Part shown: positions 50,306 through 60,648 of the stretch, piece by piece | Layout of the letters: every line of letters begins with the position of its first letter | How positions within the stretch are numbered: position 1 is the first letter of the stretch | NCBI GenBank assembly: GCA_017631885.1 | Contig: JAGBSH010000028.1 | Span: forward strand, 62,001 to 126,000 | DNA from: Fibrobacteraceae bacterium | Lineage (GTDB): Bacteria; Fibrobacterota; Fibrobacteria; Fibrobacterales; Fibrobacteraceae | Direction: 5' to 3' | Length of the DNA: 64,000 nucleotides | Notes under the pieces: generated by a model | What the model saw: only the letters and a program-made list of their open reading frames with translations | The model's database searches: none | Told to the model about the DNA's origin: nothing | Position numbers and translations under genes: made by a program

Positions 50306-51730
50306 TTAAACTTTATGAACGAAAACTCGTCCGTCTTGAATTTTCACAACTTCTACTTTATCTCCTGGTTCTATTTCAGAATCTAAAGTTTGAACATCAA
50401 TAACTTTACCTTCAAAAATAGCATGCCCGACTGGTCGTAAAAATGTTTTGGCAACTCCTACAGTACCTACACTCAATTCTTGAACTTCTTCTGTTGGAGA
50501 TTGTGAATCTGCCAAATCCGTTTTTAACATTGGGGAATACCCTTCAGGAAGAAGTGGCACAATGTATTTTGAAAACACTAATGGAATTATCAATGCAATT
50601 CCAGCACAAGTAAGCACATAAAATAACGCCAGTAAAATAGGAGAAATATCAGAACCTAGCGAAGGTAAAAAAGCAGGAAGCGTTGTAAAATCAAATGCTA
50701 AGGCTAATGCTATTACCATACTAACAATCCCAAGCGCACCAAAAACCATTGTTCCAGGGAAAACAAAAATTTCTAGTACAAAAAGAACAACACCTACAAT
50801 AAGCAAAATCAACGGAACAAAATTTTCAATGCGACCTGCTTGCGAGCCAAAGAAAACTAAAGCTATCGCCACAATTCCAATAATTCCAAATATGCCAAAA
50901 CCTGGTGTTTTAAATTCCATATAAAGAGCGCCAAACCCAAGAATTAACAACAACCCAGAAATAGCACTAATAAAACGCGCAACTTTTTCACCTGAATGTT
51001 CTTGAACTTCACTTACTTTTTCTATAGATAATTTTTCTTCTAATGCTTTTCTTGAAGCAATAGTCCCTTTAGAAAATCCAAATTCAAGAGCTTCTTTTTC
51101 TGTCATCGTTAAAAGTTCGCCAGCACGAACTAATACTTTGGGCGTTCCCCAAACTTTCTTTTCATTTTCAGAGAAATGCTCATAATTTTTTGATTCTATC
51201 GTTAAAACGGAATCTTTATTTTTTAACTGGTAAATTTCTAATTCTGGTGTAACCATAGCGGCACTTAAAAGTTCTGGATAACCATTTCGCTGAGCTAAAT
51301 TTCTGAATTTTGCACGCAAAGGAGATTGAACTTTTTCGCCAACAATTTCAGGCGTTCCGCTAGCACCTTGGACAATTGGAGCACAATCGCCAATAGTTGT
51401 TCCTTCCATCATATAGAGTTCATTTGAGGCAAGAGCAATTAAAGAACCGGCACTAATTGCTTTATTTTTGACTACCGCAATTGTTTTTATGTCCTTAATC
51501 CCAAGAATTGTATCAACTATATCGAATGCAGCGTCTAACCGCCCGCCAAATGTATTGATTTCAAATAAGATATAATCTGGATTTTCTTGTCTGGCTTGAG
51601 ATATCGCACGCCTTACAAAATCATTCATCACTGGTTCTACATCGCCAGAAAGTGAAATCCAAACTCCAGAGGCGGCAAAAGCTTGTAAATGAAGAAAAAA
51701 AGCTAATAATAGAGTAAAAAGATAGCGCAT
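50306..51730 (-). CDS. NfeD-family membrane protein with ClpP-class serine protease domain
   Basis: About 474 residues from the ATG at 51730, chosen because the signal peptide ([19 protein letters not shown]) begins there; a longer frame from 51916 would overlap the divergent epimerase gene. The ClpP-like part (about 20-220) has [20 protein letters not shown], the catalytic Ser in [13 protein letters not shown] and a Lys in the following helix ([11 protein letters not shown]). Six or so membrane helices (about 245-390) and a soluble OB-fold NfeD domain (about 410-474) follow. The long NfeD type pairs with stomatin/flotillin partners, here FloA. It probably cleaves membrane-protein fragments. 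Confidence 0.87.
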   Translation of the reverse strand: MRYLFTLLLAFFLHLQAFAASGVWISLSGDVEPVMNDFVRRAISQARQENPDYILFEINTFGGRLDAAFDIVDTILGIKDIKTIAVVKNKAISAGSLIALASNELYMMEGTTIGDCAPIVQGASGTPEIVGEKVQSPLRAKFRNLAQRNGYPELLSAAMVTPELEIYQLKNKDSVLTIESKNYEHFSENEKKVWGTPKVLVRAGELLTMTEKEALEFGFSKGTIASRKALEEKLSIEKVSEVQEHSGEKVARFISAISGLLLILGFGALYMEFKTPGFGIFGIIGIVAIALVFFGSQAGRIENFVPLILLIVGVVLFVLEIFVFPGTMVFGALGIVSMVIALALAFDFTTLPAFLPSLGSDISPILLALFYVLTCAGIALIIPLVFSKYIVPLLPEGYSPMLKTDLADSQSPTEEVQELSVGTVGVAKTFLRPVGHAIFEGKVIDVQTLDSEIEPGDKVEVVKIQDGRVFVHKV

Positions 51731-51782
51731 ATCCTGAATGTATAAAAATAAAGCTTTCGTAACAAAAAAATTTCCTTTACTT

Positions 51783-51812
51783 TTGAAAAAAATACATTTT
51801 GGAAAGTATATT
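51783..51812 (+). promoter_or_regulatory. Likely promoter of the epimerase-mntP pair
   Basis: TTGAAA (51783-51788) and TATATT (51807-51812) are separated by 18 bases, 30 bases before the ATG, with an ACGGAG ribosome site in between. The nfeD promoter must lie in the same 111-base gap on the other strand. Confidence 0.55.
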
Positions 51813-51841
51813 ACTAAAGAATTGTTTCTTACGGAGTTTTT

Positions 51842-52744
51842 ATGCGGATTTTCCTTACTGGTGGAACTGGATTTATCGGGCATTATGTTGCCAAATCTCT
51901 TCTTTCTCATGGCCATGAACTACACATTTCTACTCGCCATCCAGAAAAAATCCCTAGTTTAGCAGAAACTAAAGGCGTTTCTTTTTTTCAAGGCGCTCTT
52001 TGTGATACTGATGTTTTGCAACAAGCTATACAAGGGTGTGACGCTTGCATTCACATTGCTCTTGGCTGGGGTGAAACGCCAACAACCATGCTTAAAAACG
52101 ATACGCTCGCAACGGCAACACTCTTAGAACTTGCAGCAAATGCAGGCTGTGAAAAATTTATTTATACTTCTAGTACGGCAGCTATGGGCCAAATGCGCCC
52201 TTCAATGGATGAAACTTGCGTAAACCTCCCTGTTGACCTTTATGGAGCAACAAAAGCTGCTGGCGAAGCTTATGTTTTAGGTTTTCGTCGCTCTGGTATG
52301 AAACGCAATATCATTAGACCTGGCTATACTTTTGGGAACCCAGCGTTTCCTGATGGTTGTTCTCAACCAGACACCCGTTTTGCTAAAATTGCTGAAGCCG
52401 TTTTAAATAACCAGCCGATTCACATTATTAAAAATGATGGCACGCAATTTATTCACGCCTCTCAACAAGCTGAAGTTTTTACAAGACTTATTGAATCTAA
52501 TCTCAACGAAGAAATATTCTTGGCTCTTGGCGAAACCTGGATTAGCTGGAAAGAAATTGCTGAAAGAGCTATTGCGCTTGTTCCTGGTTGCTCATCTCAA
52601 ATCATTGAAGAAGATTTAGGTTGGAGTGAATCTCCTATGTTTTTCTCTGTCCGGAAAATTTCTGAAGTTTTCGGTTTACAATTTGATAGCAGACCTTTCC
52701 TAGATTCTCATATCAATTATTACTTAGAAAAGCTTAAGAAATAA
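51842..52744 (+). CDS. NAD(P)-dependent epimerase/dehydratase (extended SDR)
   Basis: 300 residues. The Rossmann motif FLTGGTGFIGHYVAKSL stands at the start, STRHPEK follows beta-2 (suggesting NADP preference), the catalytic Ser/Thr lies in YTSSTAAMGQ and the Tyr-Lys pair is YGATKAAGE (YxxxK). The substrate is not clear; relatives act on nucleotide sugars or on small carbonyl compounds. Its stop overlaps the mntP start. Confidence 0.83.
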   Translation: MRIFLTGGTGFIGHYVAKSLLSHGHELHISTRHPEKIPSLAETKGVSFFQGALCDTDVLQQAIQGCDACIHIALGWGETPTTMLKNDTLATATLLELAANAGCEKFIYTSSTAAMGQMRPSMDETCVNLPVDLYGATKAAGEAYVLGFRRSGMKRNIIRPGYTFGNPAFPDGCSQPDTRFAKIAEAVLNNQPIHIIKNDGTQFIHASQQAEVFTRLIESNLNEEIFLALGETWISWKEIAERAIALVPGCSSQIIEEDLGWSESPMFFSVRKISEVFGLQFDSRPFLDSHINYYLEKLKK

Positions 52745-53301
52745 TGTCTTTTTTTGAGATTATTTTAATGGCTATAGGACTTTCGATGGATGCCTTTGCG
52801 GTATCCATTGCAAAAGGCCTTGCTTTACCCAAAATTAAAGTAAAACATATTTGTCTTGCCGGGCTTTATTTTGGTGCATTCCAGGCTTTAATGCCATTAA
52901 TTGGCTTTTTCCTAGGTTCTCATTTTAGTAAAGTTATTGAAAGTTTTGACCATTGGATTGCTTTTGCTTTACTTGCTTTTATTGGTTTTAATATGCTCCG
53001 AGAATCCTTTAGCGAAGATTCAAAAATTTCTCCTGATTTTTCTCCATGGCCAATGCTTATTCTTGCTGTAGCTACAAGTATTGATGCGTTAGCAGCAGGG
53101 GTTTCTTTTGCCATTTTGCATGTAAACATTTTGGGGACTTGCTGCATTATTGGATGTACTACTTTTTTATTTTCTGCTATTGGAGTAGCACTTGGAGTAA
53201 AACTTGGCAGTCATTGCAAAACCATTGCTGAACGCCTAGGAGGCGTTATTTTAATTTCTCTTGGTGCAAAAATTTTACTAGAACATCTTGGGGTGTTTTA
53301 A
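52744..53301 (+). CDS. mntP: Manganese efflux pump MntP
   Basis: 185 residues with six membrane helices. The two MntP repeats carry their acidic motifs in GLSMDAFAVSIAKGL and ATSIDALAAGVSFA. It exports excess Mn2+. No yybP-ykoY riboswitch is visible because the gene is translationally coupled to the epimerase gene. Its stop codon and that of the convergent proB gene are directly adjacent. Confidence 0.94.
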   Translation: MSFFEIILMAIGLSMDAFAVSIAKGLALPKIKVKHICLAGLYFGAFQALMPLIGFFLGSHFSKVIESFDHWIAFALLAFIGFNMLRESFSEDSKISPDFSPWPMLILAVATSIDALAAGVSFAILHVNILGTCCIIGCTTFLFSAIGVALGVKLGSHCKTIAERLGGVILISLGAKILLEHLGVF

Positions 53302-54441
53302 CTAAAACAGAACAAGATCATTTTTATGAACTAATTCTTCTGGAATATCAGAACCGAGAATTTCTCGCACCATTGGAGTTTTTTTGCCTAACACTAGATT
53401 AAGATTATCGCTCCCATATTGAGCAATTCCCCGGGCAATACGATTTCCTGATTCATCAAGAATTTCAATTAAATCACCAGCATCAAAATGCTTACCCACT
53501 TGAATAACTCCAACAGGTAACAAGCTGGAATGATTTTTTTGAAGCGCTTTTACGCCACCTTTATCGACAATCACACTCCCTTTAGGTGTGCTTACAAAAG
53601 AAAGCCAACGACGGCGACTATTCATTTTTTGTTTTTTACCAGCAAACAAAGTTCCTAAAGCATTTTCAAAAAGAACTTCATGAGGCAACACCTTCATACC
53701 ATTTGCTAAGAAAGCATTAGCACCGCTATTAACAACTGCACGAATAGCTTCTAATTTAGAACGCATTCCACCAGTACTTACAGCAGAGCCTGTTTCTCCT
53801 GGAGCACCAGCCAATGCAAGAACTGCAGGTGTAATTTCTGGAATAAAGCGCAACAAACGAGCTTTAGAATTCTTTTTAGGGTTATCATCAAATAAACCAT
53901 CTTCATCTGTAAAAATCAAAAGCAAATCGGCGTCTAAAAACAAAGCCACATCGCTAGAAAGTTTATCATTGTCCCCGACTTTAATTTCTGCAACTGCTAA
54001 AGAATCATTTTCATTGATAATCGGAACAATTTTTTTGGCAAGCATTGTTTTAATCGTATTCTGCAAATTTTTATATCGCGTTCTATCTCTGAAATCATCT
54101 GCTGATAAAAGAATTTGCCCGCAAGAAAGTTGTACCCAGCGAAACATTTCACGATACGCATACATTAAATCAATTTGTCCGACAGCGGCACAAGCTTGTT
54201 TTTCTGCCATAACTTTAGGCTTTTCAGCATACCCAAGTTCTGCCATGCCAGTACCAACGGCACCACTTGTGACAATAACTACTTCTTTTCCATGTTCCAT
54301 CAAGCAAGCAACAGAGTCTGCTAACTTTTGGATATAGCGGGTTCTTACACCTCCATGTTCAGAATCCACAAGGATTCTAGAACCAATTTTTACAACAATA
54401 CGTTTTGCCTCTGTTAAAATTTTTGCGCGCAATTCACTCAT
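53302..54441 (-). CDS. proB: Glutamate 5-kinase ProB with PUA domain
   Basis: 379 residues, the length of the two-domain form. The kinase part has RIVVKIGSRIL, VTSGAVGTGMAELGY, INENDSLAV and GDNDKLSSDVALFLDADLLL, with GTGGM-like STGGMRSKLEAI. The C-terminal PUA domain is at about 285-365. It starts proline synthesis by phosphorylating glutamate. AAGAGG precedes the ATG. proA is not adjacent. Confidence 0.95.
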   Translation of the reverse strand: MSELRAKILTEAKRIVVKIGSRILVDSEHGGVRTRYIQKLADSVACLMEHGKEVVIVTSGAVGTGMAELGYAEKPKVMAEKQACAAVGQIDLMYAYREMFRWVQLSCGQILLSADDFRDRTRYKNLQNTIKTMLAKKIVPIINENDSLAVAEIKVGDNDKLSSDVALFLDADLLLIFTDEDGLFDDNPKKNSKARLLRFIPEITPAVLALAGAPGETGSAVSTGGMRSKLEAIRAVVNSGANAFLANGMKVLPHEVLFENALGTLFAGKKQKMNSRRRWLSFVSTPKGSVIVDKGGVKALQKNHSSLLPVGVIQVGKHFDAGDLIEILDESGNRIARGIAQYGSDNLNLVLGKKTPMVREILGSDIPEELVHKNDLVLF

Positions 54442-54450
54442 AAAAACCTC

Positions 54451-57399
54451 TTAACGGCAAACCACTAAACGAATGCTATCTAAACGAAGCAAAGCCCCAG
54501 ATAAAGCTTTTTTCCTGTCTTGAATATTTTTCTTCATTGTAACCAATGCCGGAGTATTTTCAGAAGAGCCTCGCATAAACATAAGGTGTTTTAAACGAGC
54601 GTATTCACTATCTAAACGCTCTGTAACCTTAAGCGAAACATCTTCTACCACTTCTGCAAATTGTTCACCTACAATTTCTTTTGCTTTTGCAAAACCTTCT
54701 CCGGAGAAATAAGCCAATTTTGCCTGAATAATCGGTTGTCCTTGTGGGACTTTTGCATCTTTCAAAATCGCCGCATCTAAAGATTTTAAAAGCGAAGAAC
54801 AATCTTCTCCAGAACCATTTACCAAGCAACGCATATAAACAGAACGAGCAACATCATCTAACCCCCAATCAGAATGGACCGGGAATTCAAGAACAAAATC
54901 ATATTCCATACACATTGTCCCAGGAATACCAGAATCATTCCAAATAACGCAAGCTACAGAACCTTGTTTACCTGCTGTTGCGTAATCAATCGCTCCTTGA
55001 GCTAACGGGTGTTCAACGCTTAAAAAATCAATCCCATCATGCAACATAGCCTTTTCTCTTGAAAGCGTAACCGTTAAACAACTCTTTTGCGTTGTCGTTT
55101 CTTCGGTCATCAATAACGAATTATTCGCTTTAGGCATTCCTGGGATAGAACCATCTTCTACTTTTGGTCCTTGTACTAATAATAATGTTTCTGGTAAAGA
55201 ACCTTTTTCTATTTCTATCCCTTGCATTTTCAAAGCATCAAAAACAAATTCTGAAACAGAAGAATCAGCGTCAATCTCTTTAATTTGTTCAATTATTTTA
55301 GCGGCCGCTAAAGGATTTCTTGAATTAAATTCAAGTAATCTATCTCTACCTTTTTCAGCCATTTTACGTTCAGCATCACATTCCTTGCGAAGTTTAGGCA
55401 AGAATTTTTCAGCAAAAGGAACAAGATATGTTTTCGGGTCTAAAACCGCTTGCAAAAGGACATCTGAATATTGAATCAAGAATTTTCCACCTGTCATCAA
55501 TGGCTGACTGAAAGCTTCTAATCCTTCATTATACCATTTAAACATTACTTCTTGACCAGTTCCTTTTACATAAGGAACATAAACTTCAACATCTCGTGTC
55601 TGACCAATTCTATCTAAGCGACCAATTCTTTGTTCCACTAAAGCGGCATCCAAAGAAAGATCCCAAAGAATAATGCGATGTGCAAATTGGAAGTTTCTGC
55701 CTTCAGAGCCAATTTCGGTTGAAAGCAAAATACGAGCTCCGTCAGGTTTTGCAAAATGAGCTGAAGCTTTGTCTCTTTCTTCGATAGACATCTGTTCAAA
55801 GAAACAAGTCAAAATGGATTCATCAAAAGTATGAGCTATTTCACAAGCAATAGCCTTTAATACAGATTCATTTTCTGTAATCAACAAAACTTTTTCTTCA
55901 GATGTTGCTAGGAATTCTTTAATCCAAACAATTCGTTCATCTAATTGCCAAAACTTCGCTTGCGGCAAAAGCAAAAGTCCATTTAGATGATAATCAAGTG
56001 CATGTTCTTGGTCACCTTGGGCTAAACGTTCAATAAGCTCTTGGTATTTTTCATTTGGTTCTAAAGCTATTTCTTTTAAAATACGTTTTGGAAAGCCTCC
56101 AACACCTTTTCGCGTATTGCGGAACATCACAGAGCCTGTACCCATTGCATCAACAATACGACGCACCCATTCTCCTGCTTCTAAATTTTCAATGGTTTCT
56201 TTTTCAAGCCAAGAACGAATTGGAGATTTTTTAGGCAAAACTTTTTCTAATTCTTCCCAACTCAAAACAGCATTTGGGTCAGAAGGTAACTTAGACAAAT
56301 CTGATGCGATTTTTTTATAAGTTTCTTGCTCTTCTAAATATTTTGCGTAATCATAAAAACGAACTGGGTCAAGCATGCGCAAACGATGAAAATGCGATTC
56401 TGGTTGGAATTGCAAAGGCGTTCCAGACAACAAAAGCAAACCCTTTGTTTTAGAAACCACATCATAAACAGTCTGGTAATCTTTACTTACAAAATCATCT
56501 TCACAAAGCAAATGATGAACTTCATCAACTATAAGCAAATCCCAATCTACTTTTAACAAATCTTCTCGAAGTGCTGGAGTTCCCATTAAAAATTCCATAG
56601 TACAAATAGCATTATTTGTCGCAAGGAACGGATTCATTTTCATGCTTACCGTTGCACCACCAGAAAAAGAAATATTTTCTCGTTCTTCACTTAAAGATCT
56701 TAAAAAGGCTTCATCCACCAAAGTGAAAACCTGATTAAACCGCCGTTTCATTTCAGACATCCACTGGTGCTTTAAACTTTCTGGCAAAAGAATCAATGTT
56801 CGATCAGCCCGGCCACGTGCATGCAATGCATGCCAAATCATTCCGGCTTCAATTGTTTTACCTAACCCAACTTCATCTGAAAGCATCAAACGAGGCATTT
56901 CTGATAAACTGCATGCTCTAGAACATAAATAAAACTGATGAGGAATCATATCAATTCTTGGTCCAATCATTCCCCGAACTGGAGAAGATTTCCAAGAAAG
57001 ATTGATTTGTTGAGCACGCTGGCGTAACTGGAATTCTTTTGTTGACGATAATTCGTTATAAGCAAGAGCCTTAAAGTAATCAGCCGGGCGCAATTTCAAA
57101 ACCGATTGCATTTCGGATTCTTTTAATTTTTTTCCACCGCGACCACAGTAAATCAGCAAACCATTTTCTTCTTTAATTTCTGTTACTAAAAATGAAATAT
57201 TTCCCTTTTCATTTTTTACAATTTCACCAACACTAACTTGATAACGCTGTAATGCTGCGCCGGCACGATAAATTCTCTTCTGCTTAACAGAAGGGAATTC
57301 CATAACAATATTTTTAAATTCTACGGAAACAACTCTTCCAAGTCCCAAATCCAATTCAGCTTCGCTGAAAAAACGTTGCCCAGGTACAAAATTTTTCAT
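54451..57399 (-). CDS. rapA: RapA-like SNF2-family RNA polymerase-associated ATPase
   Basis: 982 residues, close to E. coli RapA. Two N-terminal Tudor-like beta domains (about 1-110, beginning VPGQRFFSE) precede the helicase core: Walker A LSDEVGLGKTIEAGMI (about 170), DEVH box LLIVDEVHHL (about 292), LLLSGTPLQF, and in the second lobe LLSTEIGSEGRNFQFAH and QRIGRLDRIGQTRDV. A long C-terminal part follows. RapA recycles stalled RNA polymerase. CGGAGAT precedes the ATG; proB begins 10 bases after its stop. Confidence 0.9.
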   Translation of the reverse strand: MKNFVPGQRFFSEAELDLGLGRVVSVEFKNIVMEFPSVKQKRIYRAGAALQRYQVSVGEIVKNEKGNISFLVTEIKEENGLLIYCGRGGKKLKESEMQSVLKLRPADYFKALAYNELSSTKEFQLRQRAQQINLSWKSSPVRGMIGPRIDMIPHQFYLCSRACSLSEMPRLMLSDEVGLGKTIEAGMIWHALHARGRADRTLILLPESLKHQWMSEMKRRFNQVFTLVDEAFLRSLSEERENISFSGGATVSMKMNPFLATNNAICTMEFLMGTPALREDLLKVDWDLLIVDEVHHLLCEDDFVSKDYQTVYDVVSKTKGLLLLSGTPLQFQPESHFHRLRMLDPVRFYDYAKYLEEQETYKKIASDLSKLPSDPNAVLSWEELEKVLPKKSPIRSWLEKETIENLEAGEWVRRIVDAMGTGSVMFRNTRKGVGGFPKRILKEIALEPNEKYQELIERLAQGDQEHALDYHLNGLLLLPQAKFWQLDERIVWIKEFLATSEEKVLLITENESVLKAIACEIAHTFDESILTCFFEQMSIEERDKASAHFAKPDGARILLSTEIGSEGRNFQFAHRIILWDLSLDAALVEQRIGRLDRIGQTRDVEVYVPYVKGTGQEVMFKWYNEGLEAFSQPLMTGGKFLIQYSDVLLQAVLDPKTYLVPFAEKFLPKLRKECDAERKMAEKGRDRLLEFNSRNPLAAAKIIEQIKEIDADSSVSEFVFDALKMQGIEIEKGSLPETLLLVQGPKVEDGSIPGMPKANNSLLMTEETTTQKSCLTVTLSREKAMLHDGIDFLSVEHPLAQGAIDYATAGKQGSVACVIWNDSGIPGTMCMEYDFVLEFPVHSDWGLDDVARSVYMRCLVNGSGEDCSSLLKSLDAAILKDAKVPQGQPIIQAKLAYFSGEGFAKAKEIVGEQFAEVVEDVSLKVTERLDSEYARLKHLMFMRGSSENTPALVTMKKNIQDRKKALSGALLRLDSIRLVVCR

Positions 57400-57597
57400 A
57401 TCTCCGAAATTTAGTTTTTTGTATAAATTCCGGCAAAGATTTCTTTTCTAAAAAAGCAAAAAAACTTCATAAAAAAGCACCTTTTCTTTTCTTATTTTGG
57501 CTAGAGTCCGCCTTCTTCTGAATCCTTAGATAAAATAAACTTTTCTAGGCAAAGCATTTCCTATTTTTTCTAAGAACTTTCTACATTTAGGATTATT

Positions 57598-58350
57598 ATG
57601 AATTGGTATTATATCGACGAATCTATTACTTCTGATGATAGGCGACAAGGCCCTTTTTCTAAAGAAGATATATTGGAATTGGCTGAACGCAAAATCATTA
57701 CAGAAGAAACGCTTATTTGGCACACAGGTCTTGCTGATTGGAAACTCTGGAAAGAATTAAAAGTTGAAATTGAAAAAGAACAGGCTAATGTTATTATCCA
57801 ACAAACTTTAGAAGCTTTAATTCAAGAAAAGAAACTTCAAGTTAAACAAAATCAATTTGCTGGATTTTGGATAAGGGCTTTGGCGTACTCTATCGACATT
57901 TGTATTTTGACAATTATTGCTTGTATCACAATGATTTTATTGCATTATACAGGCTTATTAGACACAGCTGCCATTAGTGCTTTTTTCTCACTATCTCCAG
58001 AAGAATTACAAGACAATGACAAACTTCTAGAACTATTTCAAGCACGTGGTATGCAACTTTTTCTATGGCTTACTTCTATTACACAGTTCCTTTATTTCTT
58101 TTTATGCAATTGGAAATTTGACGCCACTCCAGGGAAATTGCTGCTCAAAATAAAAATTATCCGTGCTGACGGAACACGCCTTGGTTTAACAGGTTCGTTG
58201 TTGCGCTTTTTTTGTGCATCTCTTTCTTCTTTTTCATTTGTTTACTTATATGGACTCGCTTACATCGTCGCGTTAGTTGACCCAGAAAAAAGAACATTTC
58301 ATGATTGGGTGGCAAAAACTCGAGTAGTCTATAAAAATTCGGAGAAATAA
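57598..58350 (+). CDS. RDD-family membrane protein with N-terminal GYF_2 domain
   Basis: 250 residues. Residues 1-55 form a GYF_2 domain (WYYIDESI..RRQGPFSKEDILELAE ... WHTGLADWKLW). Residues 85-245 are an RDD domain with three membrane helices and the conserved FAGFWIRALAYSIDI and DATPGKLLLKIKI segments. GYF_2 binds peptides; RDD proteins may be ion transporters or anchors. AGGATTATT precedes the ATG. It ends 2 bases before murA, so they share a transcript. Confidence 0.85.
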   Translation: MNWYYIDESITSDDRRQGPFSKEDILELAERKIITEETLIWHTGLADWKLWKELKVEIEKEQANVIIQQTLEALIQEKKLQVKQNQFAGFWIRALAYSIDICILTIIACITMILLHYTGLLDTAAISAFFSLSPEELQDNDKLLELFQARGMQLFLWLTSITQFLYFFLCNWKFDATPGKLLLKIKIIRADGTRLGLTGSLLRFFCASLSSFSFVYLYGLAYIVALVDPEKRTFHDWVAKTRVVYKNSEK

Positions 58351-58352
58351 CA

Positions 58353-59624
58353 ATGGACAAGTTTCTTGTACCTGCTGTACCAAAGCCTCTTGATGGCGAA
58401 GTAGAAATTGCTGGAGCAAAAAATGCCGTTCTAGCCATTATGCCAGCTGCATTACTTGCAGATGGAATCTCTGAAATTTCAAATGTTCCTCATCTCAAAG
58501 ACATGAAAACCATGTCCGATGTTTTACGTATCATCGGGTGTCGTATTGATGGAGAGAATCATAAATTACGCATTGACACAAGAGGAGCAAACCATTTAGA
58601 AGCCCCTTACGAACTAGTAAAAACAATGCGCGCCAGTTTCTATGTTTTAGGCCCTTTGGTCGCACGATTTGGCCGTTGCCGTGTATCGCTTCCTGGTGGT
58701 TGTGCTTGGGGGCCTCGCCCGATTGATTTACATTTAAAAGGATTAGAAGCTCTTGGTGCTAAAATAAACATTACTCATGGTTATGTTGAAGCTACTTGTG
58801 AAGGCCGTTTAAAAGGCGGCACATTTCATTTTCCTATTTCAAGTGTTGGCGCAACAGTTAATTTATTATTAGCAGCCACTTTAGCCGAAGGCGAAAGCAT
58901 TCTTCAAAATGCAGCTATAGAACCAGAAATAGATAACCTTGTAGATTATCTCATTTCTATGGGTGCTAAAATACAAGGTCGTGGTACAAGAACTTTAATC
59001 ATTCAAGGTGTTGAATCTTTAACCCCAGGAAAAGGTGAAACTATTGCCGACAGAATTGAAGCAGGAACATTCCTCTGTGGAGCAGTGATTACGCGTGGGC
59101 GAGTAAAAGTCACTCATATGGTGCCTGAACATATTATGTCTGTGCTAAATGTTTTCAAAGAAATTGGGTGCGATGTCACCATTGGTGATTCATGGGTTGA
59201 AGTAGATGCTAGAAACAAATCTCTAAAACCGATTAGTGTTACAACGCTCCCTTACCCAGGATTCCCAACAGATTTACAAGCTCCATTAATGGCTACCCTT
59301 GCTTCAATAGAAGGTAATAGCCTTATTCAAGATACAATCTACCATGATAGATTTACACACATTGCTGAATTAAAACGCCTTGGTGCTGACATTCAATTAA
59401 ATGGAAATACAGCGACAATCATTGGTGGAAAATCTCTTGAAGGCGCAGATGTTATGGCTTCTGACTTACGAGCTAGTGCAGCCCTTGTGCTGTCTGGCTT
59501 AATTGCTGAAGGTGAAACCACAATAAGCCGTATTTATCATCTTGACCGTGGCTATGAAGATTTTGAAGCTAAAATGGCAAAACTCGGAGCAACTGTATCA
59601 AGGATCAGACCAGAATTGGCATAA
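58353..59624 (+). CDS. murA: UDP-N-acetylglucosamine 1-carboxyvinyltransferase MurA
   Basis: 423 residues, the usual size. It adds enolpyruvate to UDP-GlcNAc, the first committed step of peptidoglycan synthesis. Seen: EIAGAKNAVLAIMPAALLA, RASFYVLGPLVARFG, the catalytic Cys in LPGGCAWGPRPIDLH (fosfomycin target) and PGFPTDLQAPLMA. A GGAGAAATAACA site precedes the ATG. Confidence 0.97.
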   Translation: MDKFLVPAVPKPLDGEVEIAGAKNAVLAIMPAALLADGISEISNVPHLKDMKTMSDVLRIIGCRIDGENHKLRIDTRGANHLEAPYELVKTMRASFYVLGPLVARFGRCRVSLPGGCAWGPRPIDLHLKGLEALGAKINITHGYVEATCEGRLKGGTFHFPISSVGATVNLLLAATLAEGESILQNAAIEPEIDNLVDYLISMGAKIQGRGTRTLIIQGVESLTPGKGETIADRIEAGTFLCGAVITRGRVKVTHMVPEHIMSVLNVFKEIGCDVTIGDSWVEVDARNKSLKPISVTTLPYPGFPTDLQAPLMATLASIEGNSLIQDTIYHDRFTHIAELKRLGADIQLNGNTATIIGGKSLEGADVMASDLRASAALVLSGLIAEGETTISRIYHLDRGYEDFEAKMAKLGATVSRIRPELA

Positions 59625-59648
59625 CATTATAAAATTTATATTAGGGCA

Positions 59649-60614
59649 ATGAGTTCTTCTAAGAAAAAAACAATACTACAAAGAATCTCTACGATTCTGA
59701 AATTTGTTGTCACTTTTTCTGGCCTAGCTTATTTATTTAATAAAATTCCTATCAGCAATGTTTTGGAAAACTGGCAAAAAGAAACTTGCCCTTGGATGGC
59801 TTTTATTTTACTATTAACCATTATTTTAATGGCAATCCAAGCCAATCGTTGGCGTGGCCTTTTATTAAACGATGGCAAAAAAATAAAATTCAGAACGTTT
59901 TATTCTTACATTGCTTTAGGTTACTTTTTCAATAATTTACTCCCTAGTGGTTTCGGTGGCGATGCTGTAAAAACAATTGCCTTTGGAAAACGTTTTGGCA
60001 ATACAGCAAATTCAGTCGCTGCCATTATTATTTCAAGAGTAATGGGACTTTTGGCTATGTTCTTAAGCTTTTTCATAGCCATTCCTTTTGTTATTTCAAA
60101 ATACAATATACCACTCCCCTACACTATTACTGTAAGCATAGTAACACTGCTTGCAATCTTAATTATTTTTGCAGGTCTTTTTTCAGATAAAATAAAAATC
60201 CCATATAAACTTTCCCAAAAAATTCCTTTTCTCTTAAAATTACAACAAGCTTTTGCTATTTATCGAAAACACCCAAAAGCTTTCTGGAAATCAGGCATTG
60301 ATTCTATAATCCTACAAGTGGTAACCATTATCATTCATTACGCTTACTTTAAAGCGGTTGGAATTAATATTGATTTAGCAACCATTACTGTTTTTACAAC
60401 CATTATGGTCACATTTACTATGCTCCCCATTTCAATAAATGGAATTGGCATACGTGAAAACATTCAAGTCAGTCTTTATTCTGGACTTTTAGGAATCGAA
60501 GCCGATATTGTTTTAGCTTCTACATTACTAGGCTATATTCCTCTTTTATTCCAAGCTTCTCAGGGTGCAATAGTATTCCTTGCACTCAAAAACAATAAAA
60601 AAAGCGAAACCTAA
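59649..60614 (+). CDS. Flippase-like membrane protein (LPG synthase TM / YbhN family)
   Basis: 321 residues with seven or eight membrane helices. It has the family strings RWRGLLLNDGKKIKFRTFYS, FFNNLLPSGFGGDAVKTIAF and LPISINGIGIRENIQVSLY. The family includes the membrane half of MprF and putative lipid flippases such as AglD; the lysyl-transfer domain of MprF is absent. It lies 24 bases after murA. The transported lipid is unknown. Confidence 0.83.
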   Translation: MSSSKKKTILQRISTILKFVVTFSGLAYLFNKIPISNVLENWQKETCPWMAFILLLTIILMAIQANRWRGLLLNDGKKIKFRTFYSYIALGYFFNNLLPSGFGGDAVKTIAFGKRFGNTANSVAAIIISRVMGLLAMFLSFFIAIPFVISKYNIPLPYTITVSIVTLLAILIIFAGLFSDKIKIPYKLSQKIPFLLKLQQAFAIYRKHPKAFWKSGIDSIILQVVTIIIHYAYFKAVGINIDLATITVFTTIMVTFTMLPISINGIGIRENIQVSLYSGLLGIEADIVLASTLLGYIPLLFQASQGAIVFLALKNNKKSET

Positions 60615-60627
60615 TTTGTCTCGCTTT
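60597..60627 (-). terminator. Terminator after panD
   Basis: On the minus strand AAAGCGA pairs with TCGCTTT across a 13-base loop and seven T follow. It overlaps the end of the convergent flippase-like gene. Confidence 0.65.
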
Positions 60628-60648
60628 AACTTTAAATTTTGTTTCAAT

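Noticed and set aside
51731-51916. A longer NfeD protein starting at 51916
   Set aside because: The extra 62 residues are basic and unrelated, lie before a clear signal peptide, and would overlap the divergent epimerase gene and its promoter.
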